This document shows, one piece after another, positions 51,782 through 60,801 of a DNA stretch of 64,000 bases. The stretch's first letter is position 1. The number at the start of each line of letters is the position of its first letter. The DNA is from Halopiger djelfimassiliensis (GTDB lineage Archaea; Halobacteriota; Halobacteria; Halobacteriales; Natrialbaceae), in NCBI RefSeq assembly GCF_000455365.1, contig NZ_HG315685.1:478794-542793 (forward strand), in the 5' to 3' direction. Made by a program: the position numbers and the translations under genes. A model generated the notes under the pieces. It worked only from the letters and a program-made list of their open reading frames with translations, did no database searches and had not been told where the DNA came from.

Positions 51782-54225
51782 GCGATCAGGACCCACAGCA
51801 GCGGGCCGATGCCGGTGCCGAACCGGACACGAGCGACGAGGGTGACGACGCGGTACTGGGGGACCTCTCGAGTCTCGTCCCGTCGTTCATCCGCGGTAGC
51901 TACCGCGTGAAGTTCGTCATCTCGATTCTGCTCATCGTCGTCGTCCTCTCGGTCGTCGGCGGGATCGGCTACGTCGACGCCGAACGAACCGTCGAGAACG
52001 ACGCCGAACAACAGCTAACGGCGACCGTCGAGATGCACGCCGACTCCATCAACGAGTGGACGATCGCGATGGAATCTCACACCCGGTCGCTCTCCTCCGC
52101 GCCCGCCCTTTCCGGAACGGACGCGGAGACCGCCGAAGCACACGTGATTCAGGAACAGGCCAAGTTGCCGGTCGACGTTCGGGCCATTCACATCGTCGAT
52201 ACCAACGACGGGCAGGTCCTGACCAGCACCAACGGCGAACTCCGCGGGCAGTCGATCGCGAGCATCGACGAGCCCTGGACCGAAATCGAACCCGGCGTCG
52301 ACCTGACGGCGGCAAACGAGGTGTGGAACTCCCCGACCGCCTACCGGTCCGGGACGATGGACGATCAGGTGATCTCGTTTGCTAGCCCGGTCGAGGGTGA
52401 CGAATCCCGAATCGCCGTCGTCGTCGGAACGATCGAGTACCGGGTCAACGGCCTTCGCCAGCTCCACGAGGATCAGGAAACGATGATCCTCAACACCGAC
52501 GGCGAGACGGTACTGGCAAGCGACGAACTCGGCGGCGATCCGGACGCGGACATCGTCGAAGCGCTCGGTTCGGTCCGGGACGGTACCGCGTTCGAGCGCG
52601 ACGACGATCTGGTGACTGCCTACGCCGCAACCGCGGACAACAACTGGGTCGCAGTGACGACCGTTCCCTCCGAGCAGGCGTTTGCAGCGAGTAACGCGGT
52701 CGGATGGACGCTGCTTTCGGTCATCGGTGCCGGTCTCGTGACCCTCGTCCTCGGCGGGTTCTTCCTCGCCAAACAGACCGTGACGCCGCTCGAGGACCTC
52801 CGGAACCGCGCCGAGCGCATGGAAGACGGCGATCTGACGGTCGATCTCTCGACGAACCGGATCGACGAGGTCGGCCGACTCTACCGGGCGTTCGACGAGA
52901 TGCGCGAGACGCTTCAGGCACGGATCACCGAGGCGAAAGAAGCACAGGCGGACGCCGAGGCAGCACAGGCAGACGCCGAAGCGGCACAGGAGGAGGCCGA
53001 AGCCGCACGCGAGGAAGCCGAAGCCGAACGCGAACGCATGGCCGAGGTGACCGACGAACTGCAACGGGCAGCTGACCAGTACAGCCGAACGATGCGAGCC
53101 GCTGCGGACGGCGACCTCACCGTTCGCGCCACCGTCGACACCGACAACGAGCAGATGCGTGCGATCGGCGAGGAGTTCAACGCGATGCTCGACGAACTCG
53201 AGGCGACCGTCGAGAACGTCAAGCAGTTCGCCGACGACGTCTCGAGCGCCAGCACGGACGTCAAGGCCTCGAGTACGGAAGTTCAGCGGGCAAGCGAACA
53301 GGTCGCCGAGTCCATTCAGGAGATCTCGGACGTGGCCGACCGCCAGAGCGAACAGCTCCAGACCGTCGAAACCGAGATGTCCGACCTCTCGGCGAGCACC
53401 GAAGAGATCGCGTCGACGGCGACCGAGGTCGCGTCGGTGGCGGAACAGACGGTCGACTCGAGCCAGCGCGGTCGAGCGGCCGCGGAGGAGGCGATCTCGG
53501 AGATGGTCGAAGTCGAGTCCGAGGCCGAACGCGCCGTCGAAACGATCCAGTCCCTCGAAGAGGAGGTCGAACAGATCGGCGAACTCGTCGACGCGATTTC
53601 GGACGTCGCCGATCAGACGAACCTCTTGGCGTTGAACGCCAGCATCGAAGCGACGCGGGCCGGAACGGACGGGGACGCCGACGGGTTCGATATGGTCGCC
53701 CAGGAGATCAAGGAACTGTCTGCTGACGCGAAGGAAGCGGCGGCGGAGATCGAAAATCGGATCGCGACCATCCGCGAGAAGACCGACGAATCCGTCAGCG
53801 TCGTCGAAGAAACCAGCGACAAGGTCGAAGAAGGGACGAAGGCCGTCGAGCCGGCCGTCGAGTCGCTCGAGGAGATCGCCGAATACGCCGAGAGCACGAA
53901 CGACGGCGTGCAGGAAATCTCCGCTGCGACCGACGATCAGGCGTCCTCGACCGAGCAAGTCGTTACCGCCGTCGACGACGTCGCAAGCAGCAGCGAGGAG
54001 TCCGCGGCCGAAGCCGCGAACGTCTCCGCGGCCGCCGAAGAGCAGACGGCCTCGCTTACCGACGTCACCCAAAACGTCAGTACGCTCGCCGAACAGGCCT
54101 CGGAACTGTCCGAAATGCTCGAGCGGTTCGAGACGGAGGCGGACCGCGCGGGGACGAGTGCCGGCGGTCGGGCGACACCCGACTCCACGACGGCCCCCGA
54201 CGGCGGCTACGCTCGCGACGAGTAG
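51778..54225 (+). CDS. Methyl-accepting chemotaxis transducer (BasT/CosT-like)
   Basis: An 815-residue transducer. TM1 is at about 44-66, an extracellular sensory domain (about 70-300, dCache-like) follows, TM2 at about 305-328, then HAMP (about 330-382). A coiled coil with tandem AQADAEA heptads (about 385-425) leads to a second HAMP-like segment and the signalling domain, with the hairpin tip SDVADQTNLLALNASIEATRAG. Long Glu-rich helices hold methylation sites. It is co-translated with the binding protein (ATGA). No CheB/R/A in the window. Confidence 0.95.
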   Translation: MSDQDPQQRADAGAEPDTSDEGDDAVLGDLSSLVPSFIRGSYRVKFVISILLIVVVLSVVGGIGYVDAERTVENDAEQQLTATVEMHADSINEWTIAMESHTRSLSSAPALSGTDAETAEAHVIQEQAKLPVDVRAIHIVDTNDGQVLTSTNGELRGQSIASIDEPWTEIEPGVDLTAANEVWNSPTAYRSGTMDDQVISFASPVEGDESRIAVVVGTIEYRVNGLRQLHEDQETMILNTDGETVLASDELGGDPDADIVEALGSVRDGTAFERDDDLVTAYAATADNNWVAVTTVPSEQAFAASNAVGWTLLSVIGAGLVTLVLGGFFLAKQTVTPLEDLRNRAERMEDGDLTVDLSTNRIDEVGRLYRAFDEMRETLQARITEAKEAQADAEAAQADAEAAQEEAEAAREEAEAERERMAEVTDELQRAADQYSRTMRAAADGDLTVRATVDTDNEQMRAIGEEFNAMLDELEATVENVKQFADDVSSASTDVKASSTEVQRASEQVAESIQEISDVADRQSEQLQTVETEMSDLSASTEEIASTATEVASVAEQTVDSSQRGRAAAEEAISEMVEVESEAERAVETIQSLEEEVEQIGELVDAISDVADQTNLLALNASIEATRAGTDGDADGFDMVAQEIKELSADAKEAAAEIENRIATIREKTDESVSVVEETSDKVEEGTKAVEPAVESLEEIAEYAESTNDGVQEISAATDDQASSTEQVVTAVDDVASSSEESAAEAANVSAAAEEQTASLTDVTQNVSTLAEQASELSEMLERFETEADRAGTSAGGRATPDSTTAPDGGYARDE

Positions 54226-54296
54226 CCCCGATTCGGCCGTTCGATACCAGCGCGGACGTCTCTCGAACGGTCGCCGTGCCGTAATTTCTTGACAGT

Positions 54297-54312
54297 TCGT
54301 GGTATACCACGA
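54297..54312. promoter_or_regulatory. 16-bp perfect palindrome just before a start codon
   Basis: TCGTGGTA-TACCACGA is perfectly self-complementary and ends 4 bases before the ATG at 54316. It could be an operator for a dimeric regulator, or a hairpin over the start region. The 12-mer gtataccacgat recurs at 46562 in a gene-free area. Confidence 0.5.
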
Positions 54313-54315
54313 TTC

Positions 54316-54702
54316 ATGGACGATCTTTCACTCGGCGTTCCGGAACCGCTTCTCGAGCGACTGCCCGACGATGACGACGTCGCCGCGGCGGACATGCAGG
54401 AAGCGGTCGCCGACTGGGAACGACGGCTTAACCGCGCGATCGAGGACGCCGACGACGACCGCGAGGCCGCCGGACGGGTGCTCGAGGCCATCGATCGGTT
54501 CGAGCAACGATACGAGACCTACGACGAACTGATCCCCGAACTCCGCGCGTGGGGGCAGTCGCCGATTTACGCGATTGCGTGGCGGACGCTGTACGCGGAC
54601 GTGATCGCACAGTTGTACGACCACGACGACCTCGCCGACCACCTCGAACGCGAACGAAACGCACGGCTCGTCGAGGACGGGATTCGGCTCCGGGATCTGT
54701 AA
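54316..54702 (+). CDS. Haloarchaeal hypothetical protein
   Basis: A 128-residue, almost entirely helical and highly acidic protein (VADWERRLNRAIEDADDDRE, VLEAIDRFEQRYETYDELIPEL) with a C-terminal VEDGIRLRDL. I do not recognise a family. Its start lies against the 16-bp palindrome. It lies on its own, downstream of the chemotaxis transducer by 90 bases and may be in the same transcript. Confidence 0.6.
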   Translation: MDDLSLGVPEPLLERLPDDDDVAAADMQEAVADWERRLNRAIEDADDDREAAGRVLEAIDRFEQRYETYDELIPELRAWGQSPIYAIAWRTLYADVIAQLYDHDDLADHLERERNARLVEDGIRLRDL

Positions 54703-54764
54703 CGAGGCAGTTGCGTCGTGACTGCGTCGAACCCCTCGATATACGTGGTCCTCGAACGCAAGCG

Positions 54765-54962
54765 TCAATCCTCCACGGACTGCCCCTTGTCGGCGTCTGT
54801 CTCCTCGGTTGCCGCCGACCGTTCGACCGCCTCGTTTCGGATCTCCACCTCGTGGGAGCGATCGGCGTGCTCGTCGAAAAACTGCTGTGCGTTCGCAAGC
54901 CCCTCCATGACCGTCTCCCTTTCGCAGGTATAACAGACACACCGATAGACTCTGTCACTCAT
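54765..54962 (-). CDS. 65-aa CxxC protein
   Basis: A 65-residue protein. SDRVYRCVCYTCERETVMEG has three cysteines in CVCYTC, followed by a helical segment (ANAQQFFDEHADRSHEVEI) with two His that may complete a zinc site. ATG at 54962. Similar small haloarchaeal proteins exist (DUF7569-like; from memory). Function unknown. Confidence 0.7.
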   Translation of the reverse strand: MSDRVYRCVCYTCERETVMEGLANAQQFFDEHADRSHEVEIRNEAVERSAATEETDADKGQSVED

Positions 54963-55253
54963 CGGTTCGCTTCCGGTCTCGAACGGCACGAGTCGTCGTC
55001 GATCGACTCGCTCCCTCAGGTCTCTCACGGTCCGTTGTCTCGTCACCACTGGTTCTCCATCCCGAGACTGATCCCGGAGTTGCACCGTCCGATTCGTAAC
55101 CGATCAGTACGCGATTCGTCGACGAGGTCATCACCCCCGTCTTGTTCGTTCACGCAAAAATATTTCCGCCCAATCTATTTGGGGCTAAATCGCCCTTTAT
55201 TACTGGTGTAACATTCTACCTTCTATTCTCGAATAGTATCTCGAATTCAGGAG

Positions 55254-55742
55254 TCACTCGTCTTTCCCGACCGGCTCGGTAAAACGATCGAACGGCCGAC
55301 TGTGTCGCCGGCGAAGCAGTCGTTCTCGTTCGACCGTCACCGGGAGGCCGTCTATCCGAGTCGTGACCTCGTTGATCGCCTCGGGATTCGATGCCACGGC
55401 CAGCGGCCGGACGTTCTCGCGGGCGCTCAGCATTTCGTCGACGGCGACGACGTTGGGCACCTCGAGAAGTCGGTCGACGATTTCCCCGCGGTTCTGTGAC
55501 GGTGCCGTACAGGAAAACTGAAGCCGAAGGGGAAACCCCGCCTTCTCGTAATCGATAATGGGAACGTAGCCCTCGATGACCCCGTGTTCTTCCAGCTTTT
55601 CGATCCGGTTGCGGACGGTGGTATCGGTGACCGGCAATCGGTCGGCCATATCGACCGGCGTCGTCTCACGGGCGTTCTGCTGGAGGAGATGAAGGATGCC
55701 GTAGTCGATTTCGTCGAGTCCGTCAGCGATCATATACGACAT
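55254..55742 (-). CDS. Lrp/AsnC family transcriptional regulator
   Basis: A 162-residue regulator (or 159 residues from ATG at 55733). HTH: LDEIDYGILHLLQQNARETT, then ADRLPVTDTTVRNRIEKLEEHGVIEGY. A RAM-like C-terminal domain with PSQNRGEIVDRLLEVPNVVAVDEM follows. It is a haloarchaeal Lrp paralogue of the one at 34093-34566. Ligand and target unknown. Confidence 0.9.
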   Translation of the reverse strand: MSYMIADGLDEIDYGILHLLQQNARETTPVDMADRLPVTDTTVRNRIEKLEEHGVIEGYVPIIDYEKAGFPLRLQFSCTAPSQNRGEIVDRLLEVPNVVAVDEMLSARENVRPLAVASNPEAINEVTTRIDGLPVTVERERLLRRRHSRPFDRFTEPVGKDE

Positions 55743-56020
55743 ACCTGAATAGCTGTTCTTGGCTCTTTGGATCGGCGACTGAACGCAGAGCAGTAAGCGG
55801 GTTTCATACCATAATGAAACCGACATTTTCTGATTACTCATTCGAGGTTGATGCGTGGCCTTCCGGGGGGCAGTCGCGCTCGTGTAGGTTACGGCGAATC
55901 GAGCGTCGAACGTCGCTCGTCGGACCACCCGTGTGACCGCACGTCTCCGGACGGGTCCCGGACCCGTGGCCGCTACACTACCGAGAACGGCGATGAAAAC
56001 GATCGGGAAGAGACGGCGAG

Positions 56021-56539
56021 TCAGTCGTCCGCTGTCGCCTCCTGTTCTTCGATATGTTCGACGATCTCCGCTGTTTCGGCGACGAAGTCGTCGATATCGA
56101 TTTCGTTCCCGTGGAGTACCGTCGAGAAGTACTGTGTTGCACTGGCCAGGGTGATGGCCTCCTCGAGTTCGTCCTCCGTGACACCTTCCATTCGCGCCTC
56201 TTCTTTGTGGAAGTGACTGCAGTACGGGCACCTGATCGCAGCAGCTACACCCGCTCCGACGAGCGCTTTCTCCCGTGCGGACAGTTCGGTTTCGCCCAAC
56301 TCGAGGTCCCGAACGAGACCCCAGCTGTGGTCGCTCGCCGGCTCCGCGAGGACCGCGATCCAGTCGGGCACCTGCCCGAGATACTCCCGTATTTCCTCTC
56401 GAGTCTGATTGGTTACCATGTTCGCCTCCGCAACGAAAGGGACGGGTTCCGGGGATAGATAGCTATCGAGCGACAGTCCGTCACGTACCGGTTCCGGCCC
56501 ATCCGGTGCAAGCCGGTCACTGGCTGCGGGGACACTCAT
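56021..56539 (-). CDS. Carboxymuconolactone decarboxylase / AhpD-like protein
   Basis: Up to 172 residues, all-helical. The CxxC-x3-H motif RCPYCSHFHKEEARMEG (about 99-115 from the longest start) is the redox centre of AhpD-type proteins, which reduce peroxidases or act as thiol oxidoreductases. An ATG at 56419 would remove 40 N-terminal residues (LDSYLSPEPVPFVAEAN) that are unusual for the family. It ends 26 bases before the stop of nothing else; upstream is a four-span membrane gene. Partner peroxiredoxin not found here. Confidence 0.85.
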   Translation of the reverse strand: MSVPAASDRLAPDGPEPVRDGLSLDSYLSPEPVPFVAEANMVTNQTREEIREYLGQVPDWIAVLAEPASDHSWGLVRDLELGETELSAREKALVGAGVAAAIRCPYCSHFHKEEARMEGVTEDELEEAITLASATQYFSTVLHGNEIDIDDFVAETAEIVEHIEEQEATADD

Positions 56540-56565
56540 CGCGTGGGAAGCGGTCAAAAGCAGTG

Positions 56566-57099
56566 TCAGCGTCGGACACTGGCCTCCGCCGGCTGCGATT
56601 CGGACCGGATGCCCCTGTAGGAGAGGGCGGCCCCGACTACGAACACGATCGTTACGAGGTAGATCGGGCCGAGGTGGGTCACCCAATCGTGGGTAAAGAG
56701 GTCCATGTAGTGCATCGGGAGAGCGAGTCCCAGACCGACGACGGCGGCGACGACCGCGGTCGTCCACGCCCACAGCTGTCCGCTTCGCACGCCGTACCAC
56801 GCCAACGCCGCGAGGGCGATACCCGTCGAGATGATAAACGCCGCGGTGGCGACGTGGAGGTGCGTGATGTACTGAACGACGGCGGGGTCGACCGCGTTGA
56901 GGTCCGACCGGGTGACCCCGTTCAAGGTCGTAACGCCGAGTTCGAAGCCGGTACCGTAGAAGGCCCTGAGCAGGAAGGCTACCCCGTAGCCAACGAAGGC
57001 GACACCCGAAAGCGCCATGAGGAGTGCGCCGAGCCGTACCCCTCGTCCGTGTTCGTACCCGGTCCCGTGTCGGTCTACCGACGTGTGATCTACGCTCAT
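56566..57099 (-). CDS. Four-span membrane protein
   Basis: A 177-residue protein with four hydrophobic segments (about 25-48, 80-103, 112-132, 143-162). It has a His-rich N-terminus and a loop with RSDLNAVDPAVVQYITHLHV. The pattern resembles haloarchaeal DUF-type membrane proteins of unknown function. It lies 27 bases upstream of the AhpD-like gene, so the two may be co-transcribed. Confidence 0.7.
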   Translation of the reverse strand: MSVDHTSVDRHGTGYEHGRGVRLGALLMALSGVAFVGYGVAFLLRAFYGTGFELGVTTLNGVTRSDLNAVDPAVVQYITHLHVATAAFIISTGIALAALAWYGVRSGQLWAWTTAVVAAVVGLGLALPMHYMDLFTHDWVTHLGPIYLVTIVFVVGAALSYRGIRSESQPAEASVRR

Positions 57100-57283
57100 C
57101 GTATCACCGATGGACAGTACGGGACGGAGCCACGTGTAGGCATCTCGTGGTGTTCGCGCAGCCGCTGGCCCTCTTGCACCGACTGCGCGGTTGCCACTGA
57201 CTGCAATCGGTGGATCGACCGGATGCGGGCGGCCACCGTCTCGAGCGAGCCGCCGGTCCCGTGGGTTCCGAACGGCTCCGGTG

Positions 57284-58093
57284 TCAGTTCACGGCCGGTT
57301 CGACGGCGAGCGCTCGACACTGGTTTCGGACGGTCGTGCAGATCGCGTTCGCCCACTCGCGGGCCTCCGGTGTGTCGATGTCGATCACCACCCGCACCGT
57401 CCCGCTGTTCGGGTCGGAGCCGCTGATCGCGACCCGCTCGTCGAAGTGTCCGACGCCGTACGGCGGTAACTCCTCGTTGACGTGGACGGTGAGCGTACCG
57501 CTCTCTATGGCGTCGGCAAATTCCTCCGGACACGCCGAACGGATGGCGTCGCCCATGTTGGGCGGGCCGATGAGCTCCGTGTGCCTGCCGTCGGCGATCC
57601 GCCGTCGAAGTTCGTCCGTGCAGGGCTCGAGCAGGGCCACGTCACAGCCCACGAACCGAACCCGATCCGCCCCGTCGAGCAAGGACTGAAAGCGGTTCAC
57701 CGGACCGTACGGATCGTCGGCCGCGGCGACCGTCACGACTCCATCGGCCACCAGGTCGACGGTGAACCCGCTCGATTCGTCCGGCAGATACTGCCAGACG
57801 TGACGGAGGGCCTGTTCCGTTTCGAAGCGCTCGAGGAGGTCCTGCATCCCCTCCGAGACGAACGCCCCAAGCGGCGTCGCCTCGTAGTACCCCTCGTTCC
57901 TGCTGATCCAGTGGCGTTCGTCGAACGCGCGCAGCGTGCGCCCGATTGTCGACTGCGAAACGCCGATCGACTCCCGGAGGTCGGCCCGACGCTGTGGCCC
58001 CCGAGAGAGCGCAGCCAGCACGGCACTGCGGTGTTCCGACCGCGCGAGGAACTCGATATCTTCGATCGGCGAGAGGGCGTTATACAGTAGCAT
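57284..58093 (-). CDS. Winged-HTH regulator with C-terminal sensor domain
   Basis: A 269-residue regulator. N-terminal HTH: HRSAVLAALSRGPQRRADLRES, then IGVSQSTIGRTLRAFDERHWI. The C-terminal 180 residues contain a Rossmann-like alpha/beta region with RFVGCDVALLEPC and VHVNEELPPYGVGHFDERVAISG, similar to FilR1/TrmB-type sensor domains of archaeal regulators. Target unknown. It is divergent from small genes at 58.3 kb. Confidence 0.82.
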   Translation of the reverse strand: MLLYNALSPIEDIEFLARSEHRSAVLAALSRGPQRRADLRESIGVSQSTIGRTLRAFDERHWISRNEGYYEATPLGAFVSEGMQDLLERFETEQALRHVWQYLPDESSGFTVDLVADGVVTVAAADDPYGPVNRFQSLLDGADRVRFVGCDVALLEPCTDELRRRIADGRHTELIGPPNMGDAIRSACPEEFADAIESGTLTVHVNEELPPYGVGHFDERVAISGSDPNSGTVRVVIDIDTPEAREWANAICTTVRNQCRALAVEPAVN

Positions 58094-58304
58094 GGTAGTA
58101 GTAGGCTCGGAGATGGTATAGCTGTTCGTCCCGCCGAGTCCGCGGCGGCGCTCGAGCGGTGCCGAGACACGTCGAACGGAGCGGAAACTTCCACTCCCCG
58201 CCGCCGCGACGGCTGTGGTGACGGTTCGGACGCGTAGCCGTGCGCCCGTTCATACAAGTATTCCGACCAAAACATAGAAAAAGTATGGTTTGTTACCCGG
58301 AACT

Positions 58305-58493
58305 ATGTCTGCGACCGGGATTCCGTCCGTCGTTCAAAATCGATGCTGGTACAAGCGAACCTGTGATGGCGATCAGCCGGCACGATACCGTGTGAAAACG
58401 GCGGATGGAGTCCACGGCTGTTGTAGCGGTTGTCTCTCGCGACTGAGGTCAGAGGGAATCGTCGATCGATACGAACACGTCCTCGGTCGATAG
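58305..58493 (+). CDS. 62-aa Cys-rich protein
   Basis: A 62-residue basic protein with cysteines in NRCWYKRTCDGDQ (C-x5-C) and HGCCSGCLSRL (CCxxC), possibly forming a zinc site of four cysteines. Short haloarchaeal proteins of this type are known but without function. ATG at 58305, with an ATG 15 bases upstream also in frame. Confidence 0.6.
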   Translation: MSATGIPSVVQNRCWYKRTCDGDQPARYRVKTADGVHGCCSGCLSRLRSEGIVDRYEHVLGR

Positions 58494-58617
58494 CTCCGTT
58501 CGGAGCCCATGAGAGTCAGCATCGACGTGTAACTCCCGTTGAACTCGAGGTCGACACCGTTCTTCGCGAGCCACTCCCGGAATGGAAAGGACTCGGCGAC
58601 TCGTCGGAACGAACCAG

Positions 58618-58803
58618 TCACGCATCCGCTTTACCGCAGTGCTGACCCGGCGACGTCTCCGGGTCCGAAACTGCGACGCCGATGGCGGACCTGCGGCTCA
58701 ATCGAGCGGAGGTATCGCACTCGCTACACCAGTGGACGCGATCGGCGTCACCGAAGACCCGACGGAACCGGTCGGTGACGTATGCACCGCAGTGGACCCG
58801 CAC
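58618..58803 (-). CDS. Small protein of the DUF7563-like type
   Basis: A 61-residue protein from a GTG start, with CGAYVTDRFRRVFGDADRVHWCSECDTSAR as the core (given in parts: CGAYVTDRFRRVFGD and HWCSECDTSAR). Cysteines at residue 5 and in CSEC, plus His, could bind zinc. The tail DPETSPGQHCGKADA is typical of small haloarchaeal zinc proteins. Gene call is moderate because of size and the GTG start. Confidence 0.5.
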   Translation of the reverse strand: MRVHCGAYVTDRFRRVFGDADRVHWCSECDTSARLSRRSAIGVAVSDPETSPGQHCGKADA

Positions 58804-58859
58804 TCGAATTGCCTCGCGTCGCTACGCGCCGCTCGGCGGTGTTGAGTGCGGGAGTAGAA

Positions 58860-58932
58860 TGGGCCGGCGCAGATTCGAACTGCGGTTACGGCCACCCGAA
58901 GGCCGAAGGATACCAAGCTACCCCACCGGCCC
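58860..58932 (-). tRNA. tRNA-Pro (anticodon CGG)
   Basis: Reading the minus strand: acceptor GGGCCGG pairs with CCGGCCC; the D-arm contains GTAGCTTGGTA; the anticodon stem CGGCC/GGCCG encloses the loop TTCGGGT with anticodon CGG; the T-arm is CGCAG-TTCGAAT-CTGCG. No intron is visible and CCA is not encoded. The position-54 T of the T-loop is the target type for the Pus10 and TrmY enzymes encoded nearby. Confidence 0.93.
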
Positions 58933-59020
58933 GCATTCGGATTGTGAGCGTCCGTTCGTTTAACGCTTCCGAAAACTACCGTCGGGCCGCCGGCGTGCGG
59001 TTTGTTCCCTCGAGCAAGTC

Positions 59021-59623
59021 CTAAAAGCGGTCGTAGCCGTCCGTATCGAGGAAGTGGTGGGCGACGGTGATCGCCTGGTCGGCGTGTAACAGCGTGGGGC
59101 TTAACCGGAGTCGTCGGTCGGTGGCGTCCTCGAGTAGGGTCGTTTCCGCGGCCGTGAAATCGCGGTGGTCCGAGAGGACAAAGACGGGGTCCGCGAGGGC
59201 GGCGGGGTCGACGTCAACGACCGCATCCCCGTCCTCGTGAAGCTGGACGACGGGGCCGTCGCCGGCGAGTTCGGTCAGCGTCCCCTCGAGACCTCGTCGA
59301 TACACGGCGATGCCGGGACTCGGTTCCGCGGGCAAGGCACCGATGGCCTCGTCGCGGTGCTCGAGGGCGGTTCGAACCAGTGCGGCGGTGCTGCGCTCGT
59401 CGGGGTGGAGGTTCCGAAGGTCGCCGCCGTCGAAGCTGATGGTGAGTTCGTCCTGAGCGATTAGGTGGACGCGAACGTCCTCGCGGATGCCGTGGGAGGT
59501 GACGAACGCGGACGTGATCGACCGACAGAGCGCGTCGAGCCGACCGGCACCGCTCGCGAGGTCGTCGAGCGAGAAGTCCGGCTCGGTCGGAACGTCGTGG
59601 CCGATGAGTACGAACTGGCGCAT
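59021..59623 (-). CDS. trmY: TrmY, tRNA pseudouridine(54) N1-methyltransferase
   Basis: A 200-residue SPOUT-fold enzyme that methylates N1 of pseudouridine 54 to m1-pseudouridine in archaeal tRNAs. [21 protein letters not shown] at the start, [12 protein letters not shown] and [18 protein letters not shown] are characteristic. The knot region [14 protein letters not shown] lies near residue 150. Pus10, which provides its substrate, is at the right end of the window. Confidence 0.93.
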   Translation of the reverse strand: MRQFVLIGHDVPTEPDFSLDDLASGAGRLDALCRSITSAFVTSHGIREDVRVHLIAQDELTISFDGGDLRNLHPDERSTAALVRTALEHRDEAIGALPAEPSPGIAVYRRGLEGTLTELAGDGPVVQLHEDGDAVVDVDPAALADPVFVLSDHRDFTAAETTLLEDATDRRLRLSPTLLHADQAITVAHHFLDTDGYDRF

Positions 59624-59695
59624 ACCGAACCGACGTCAAGCGCCGGGATAGCCGCCACGGTTTCGATCGACTGCACTTCCCGGCTGGATACGCTA

Positions 59696-60253
59696 TCAGT
59701 GACGCGGGTTGAGGCGATGCTCGAGGACGGTGTACGGAACCCGCAATCCGGGCATGCCGTGTCGGATCCACAGCAGTACAGCGGCGGCGAACAGTCCGAA
59801 CTGGAACGTTTCGTATGGCCCCATCGAGTAGTAGTGAAGAATCGCGTCGATGATCCCGTCGACTGACGTCTCGGAAGGTTGTTCGACCGCGGGCCAGAGG
59901 AGGTACGCAGCGCCCGAAACGTCACCTCGAAGCGCGGACAGCGGGAGGTCCGCGACGAGATGCGAGAGGTGACCGACGAGAAACGCAAGCCCGATCTGGC
60001 GGCGTCCGAGCCGGGTTGTGACCGTGTACACGGCCGGAACCAGGAGCGCGGCGACGAAAAGCGAGTGTGTGAACGTCCGGCCGCCCGGCAGCACGCCGAA
60101 CGACCACGCGAGCGGTTTGTCGATCAGGTCGGGGAACTGTGATCCGACGGCGACGGCGACCGCCGGAAGCGCACGCGGCGGTCGATCGAGCGTGCGGTAC
60201 GTATAGGCGGTATACAGCAGGTATGCGACGGCGAAGTGTCCCCATGGCCACAT
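59696..60253 (-). CDS. DUF457-like membrane metal-dependent hydrolase
   Basis: A 185-residue protein with about five hydrophobic segments. MWPWGHFAVAYLLYTAYTY, VGSQFPDLIDKPLAW and GRTFTHSLFV give the His/Asp positions of the DUF457/YdjM family, and GHLSHLVADLPLSALRGD the second His/Asp pair. ATG at 60253 gives the typical MWPW start. It is a second family member in the window (see 20738-21370). Confidence 0.82.
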   Translation of the reverse strand: MWPWGHFAVAYLLYTAYTYRTLDRPPRALPAVAVAVGSQFPDLIDKPLAWSFGVLPGGRTFTHSLFVAALLVPAVYTVTTRLGRRQIGLAFLVGHLSHLVADLPLSALRGDVSGAAYLLWPAVEQPSETSVDGIIDAILHYYSMGPYETFQFGLFAAAVLLWIRHGMPGLRVPYTVLEHRLNPRH

Positions 60254-60349
60254 CGCGTTTCGATTCGTCGGAGAGCGAGATAATCGCTTCGACTCCGGTT
60301 GCATAGCCAAGGCGAACCGTTTCCGGGGGCTTCGATGTGGAGTGACGAC

Positions 60350-60547
60350 ATGGCGAGTTCACAGCCATCGCGATCGGACGAGTCAGAAGGACAGTTGCTT
60401 TCGTTGCTCGAGGGGCGGACGTGTCCGGCCTGTTCGGACGGCGAACTCGAACGCGGCGTCTACAAGGACAAGCGGGCGGTGGTCTGTGATACCTGCGGAA
60501 CGCCGCGGGTGCAGGTATGGCATCCCGCACCCGTTCGGTCCTCGTGA
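60350..60547 (+). CDS. Zinc-finger protein, HVO_A0556-like
   Basis: A 65-residue protein with LLSLLEGRTCPACSDGELERG and VCDTCGTPRVQVW. Two CxxC pairs (CPAC and CDTC) form a zinc ribbon. Similar to the small HVO_A0556 zinc-finger family (from memory). ATG at 60350, or 60335 in frame. It is divergent from the DUF457-like gene. Confidence 0.75.
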   Translation: MASSQPSRSDESEGQLLSLLEGRTCPACSDGELERGVYKDKRAVVCDTCGTPRVQVWHPAPVRSS

Positions 60548-60563
60548 CCACGGACGCGCCGGA

Positions 60564-60722
60564 TCAGCGCTCGAGCGCTCCGATCCAGGCGTCGTCGCCG
60601 TGGACCGAACACCACGTTCCGTGAGCGTCGAAACAGCCGGGATCCATCGTTTTGCCGCACTCACACCAGTGTTGTCGGTCGTTGGGTATCGTTCGTCCGC
60701 AGAGTGGACACCGTGCGTGCAT
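60564..60722 (-). CDS. 52-aa zinc-binding protein
   Basis: A very small protein: CPLCGRTIPNDRQHWCECGK, then GCFDAHGTWCSVHGDDAWIGALER. Cysteines and histidines are arranged as two CxC/CxxC pairs plus CX9C, suggesting two zinc sites. It starts at ATG 60722 (or 60737, adding MRVTN). It converges on the gene at 60350. Confidence 0.65.
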   Translation of the reverse strand: MHARCPLCGRTIPNDRQHWCECGKTMDPGCFDAHGTWCSVHGDDAWIGALER

Positions 60723-60801
60723 GTTCGTAACTCTCATGGTTAGCCATTTAGCGCTTTCACGGTTTTCGACGGGATATCCGGCAGTGAAATAACGAAGCGG
60801 A

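Noticed and set aside
52015-54072. 685-residue frame antisense to the transducer
   Set aside because: Produced by high GC and codon bias of the real gene; no family and no start signals.
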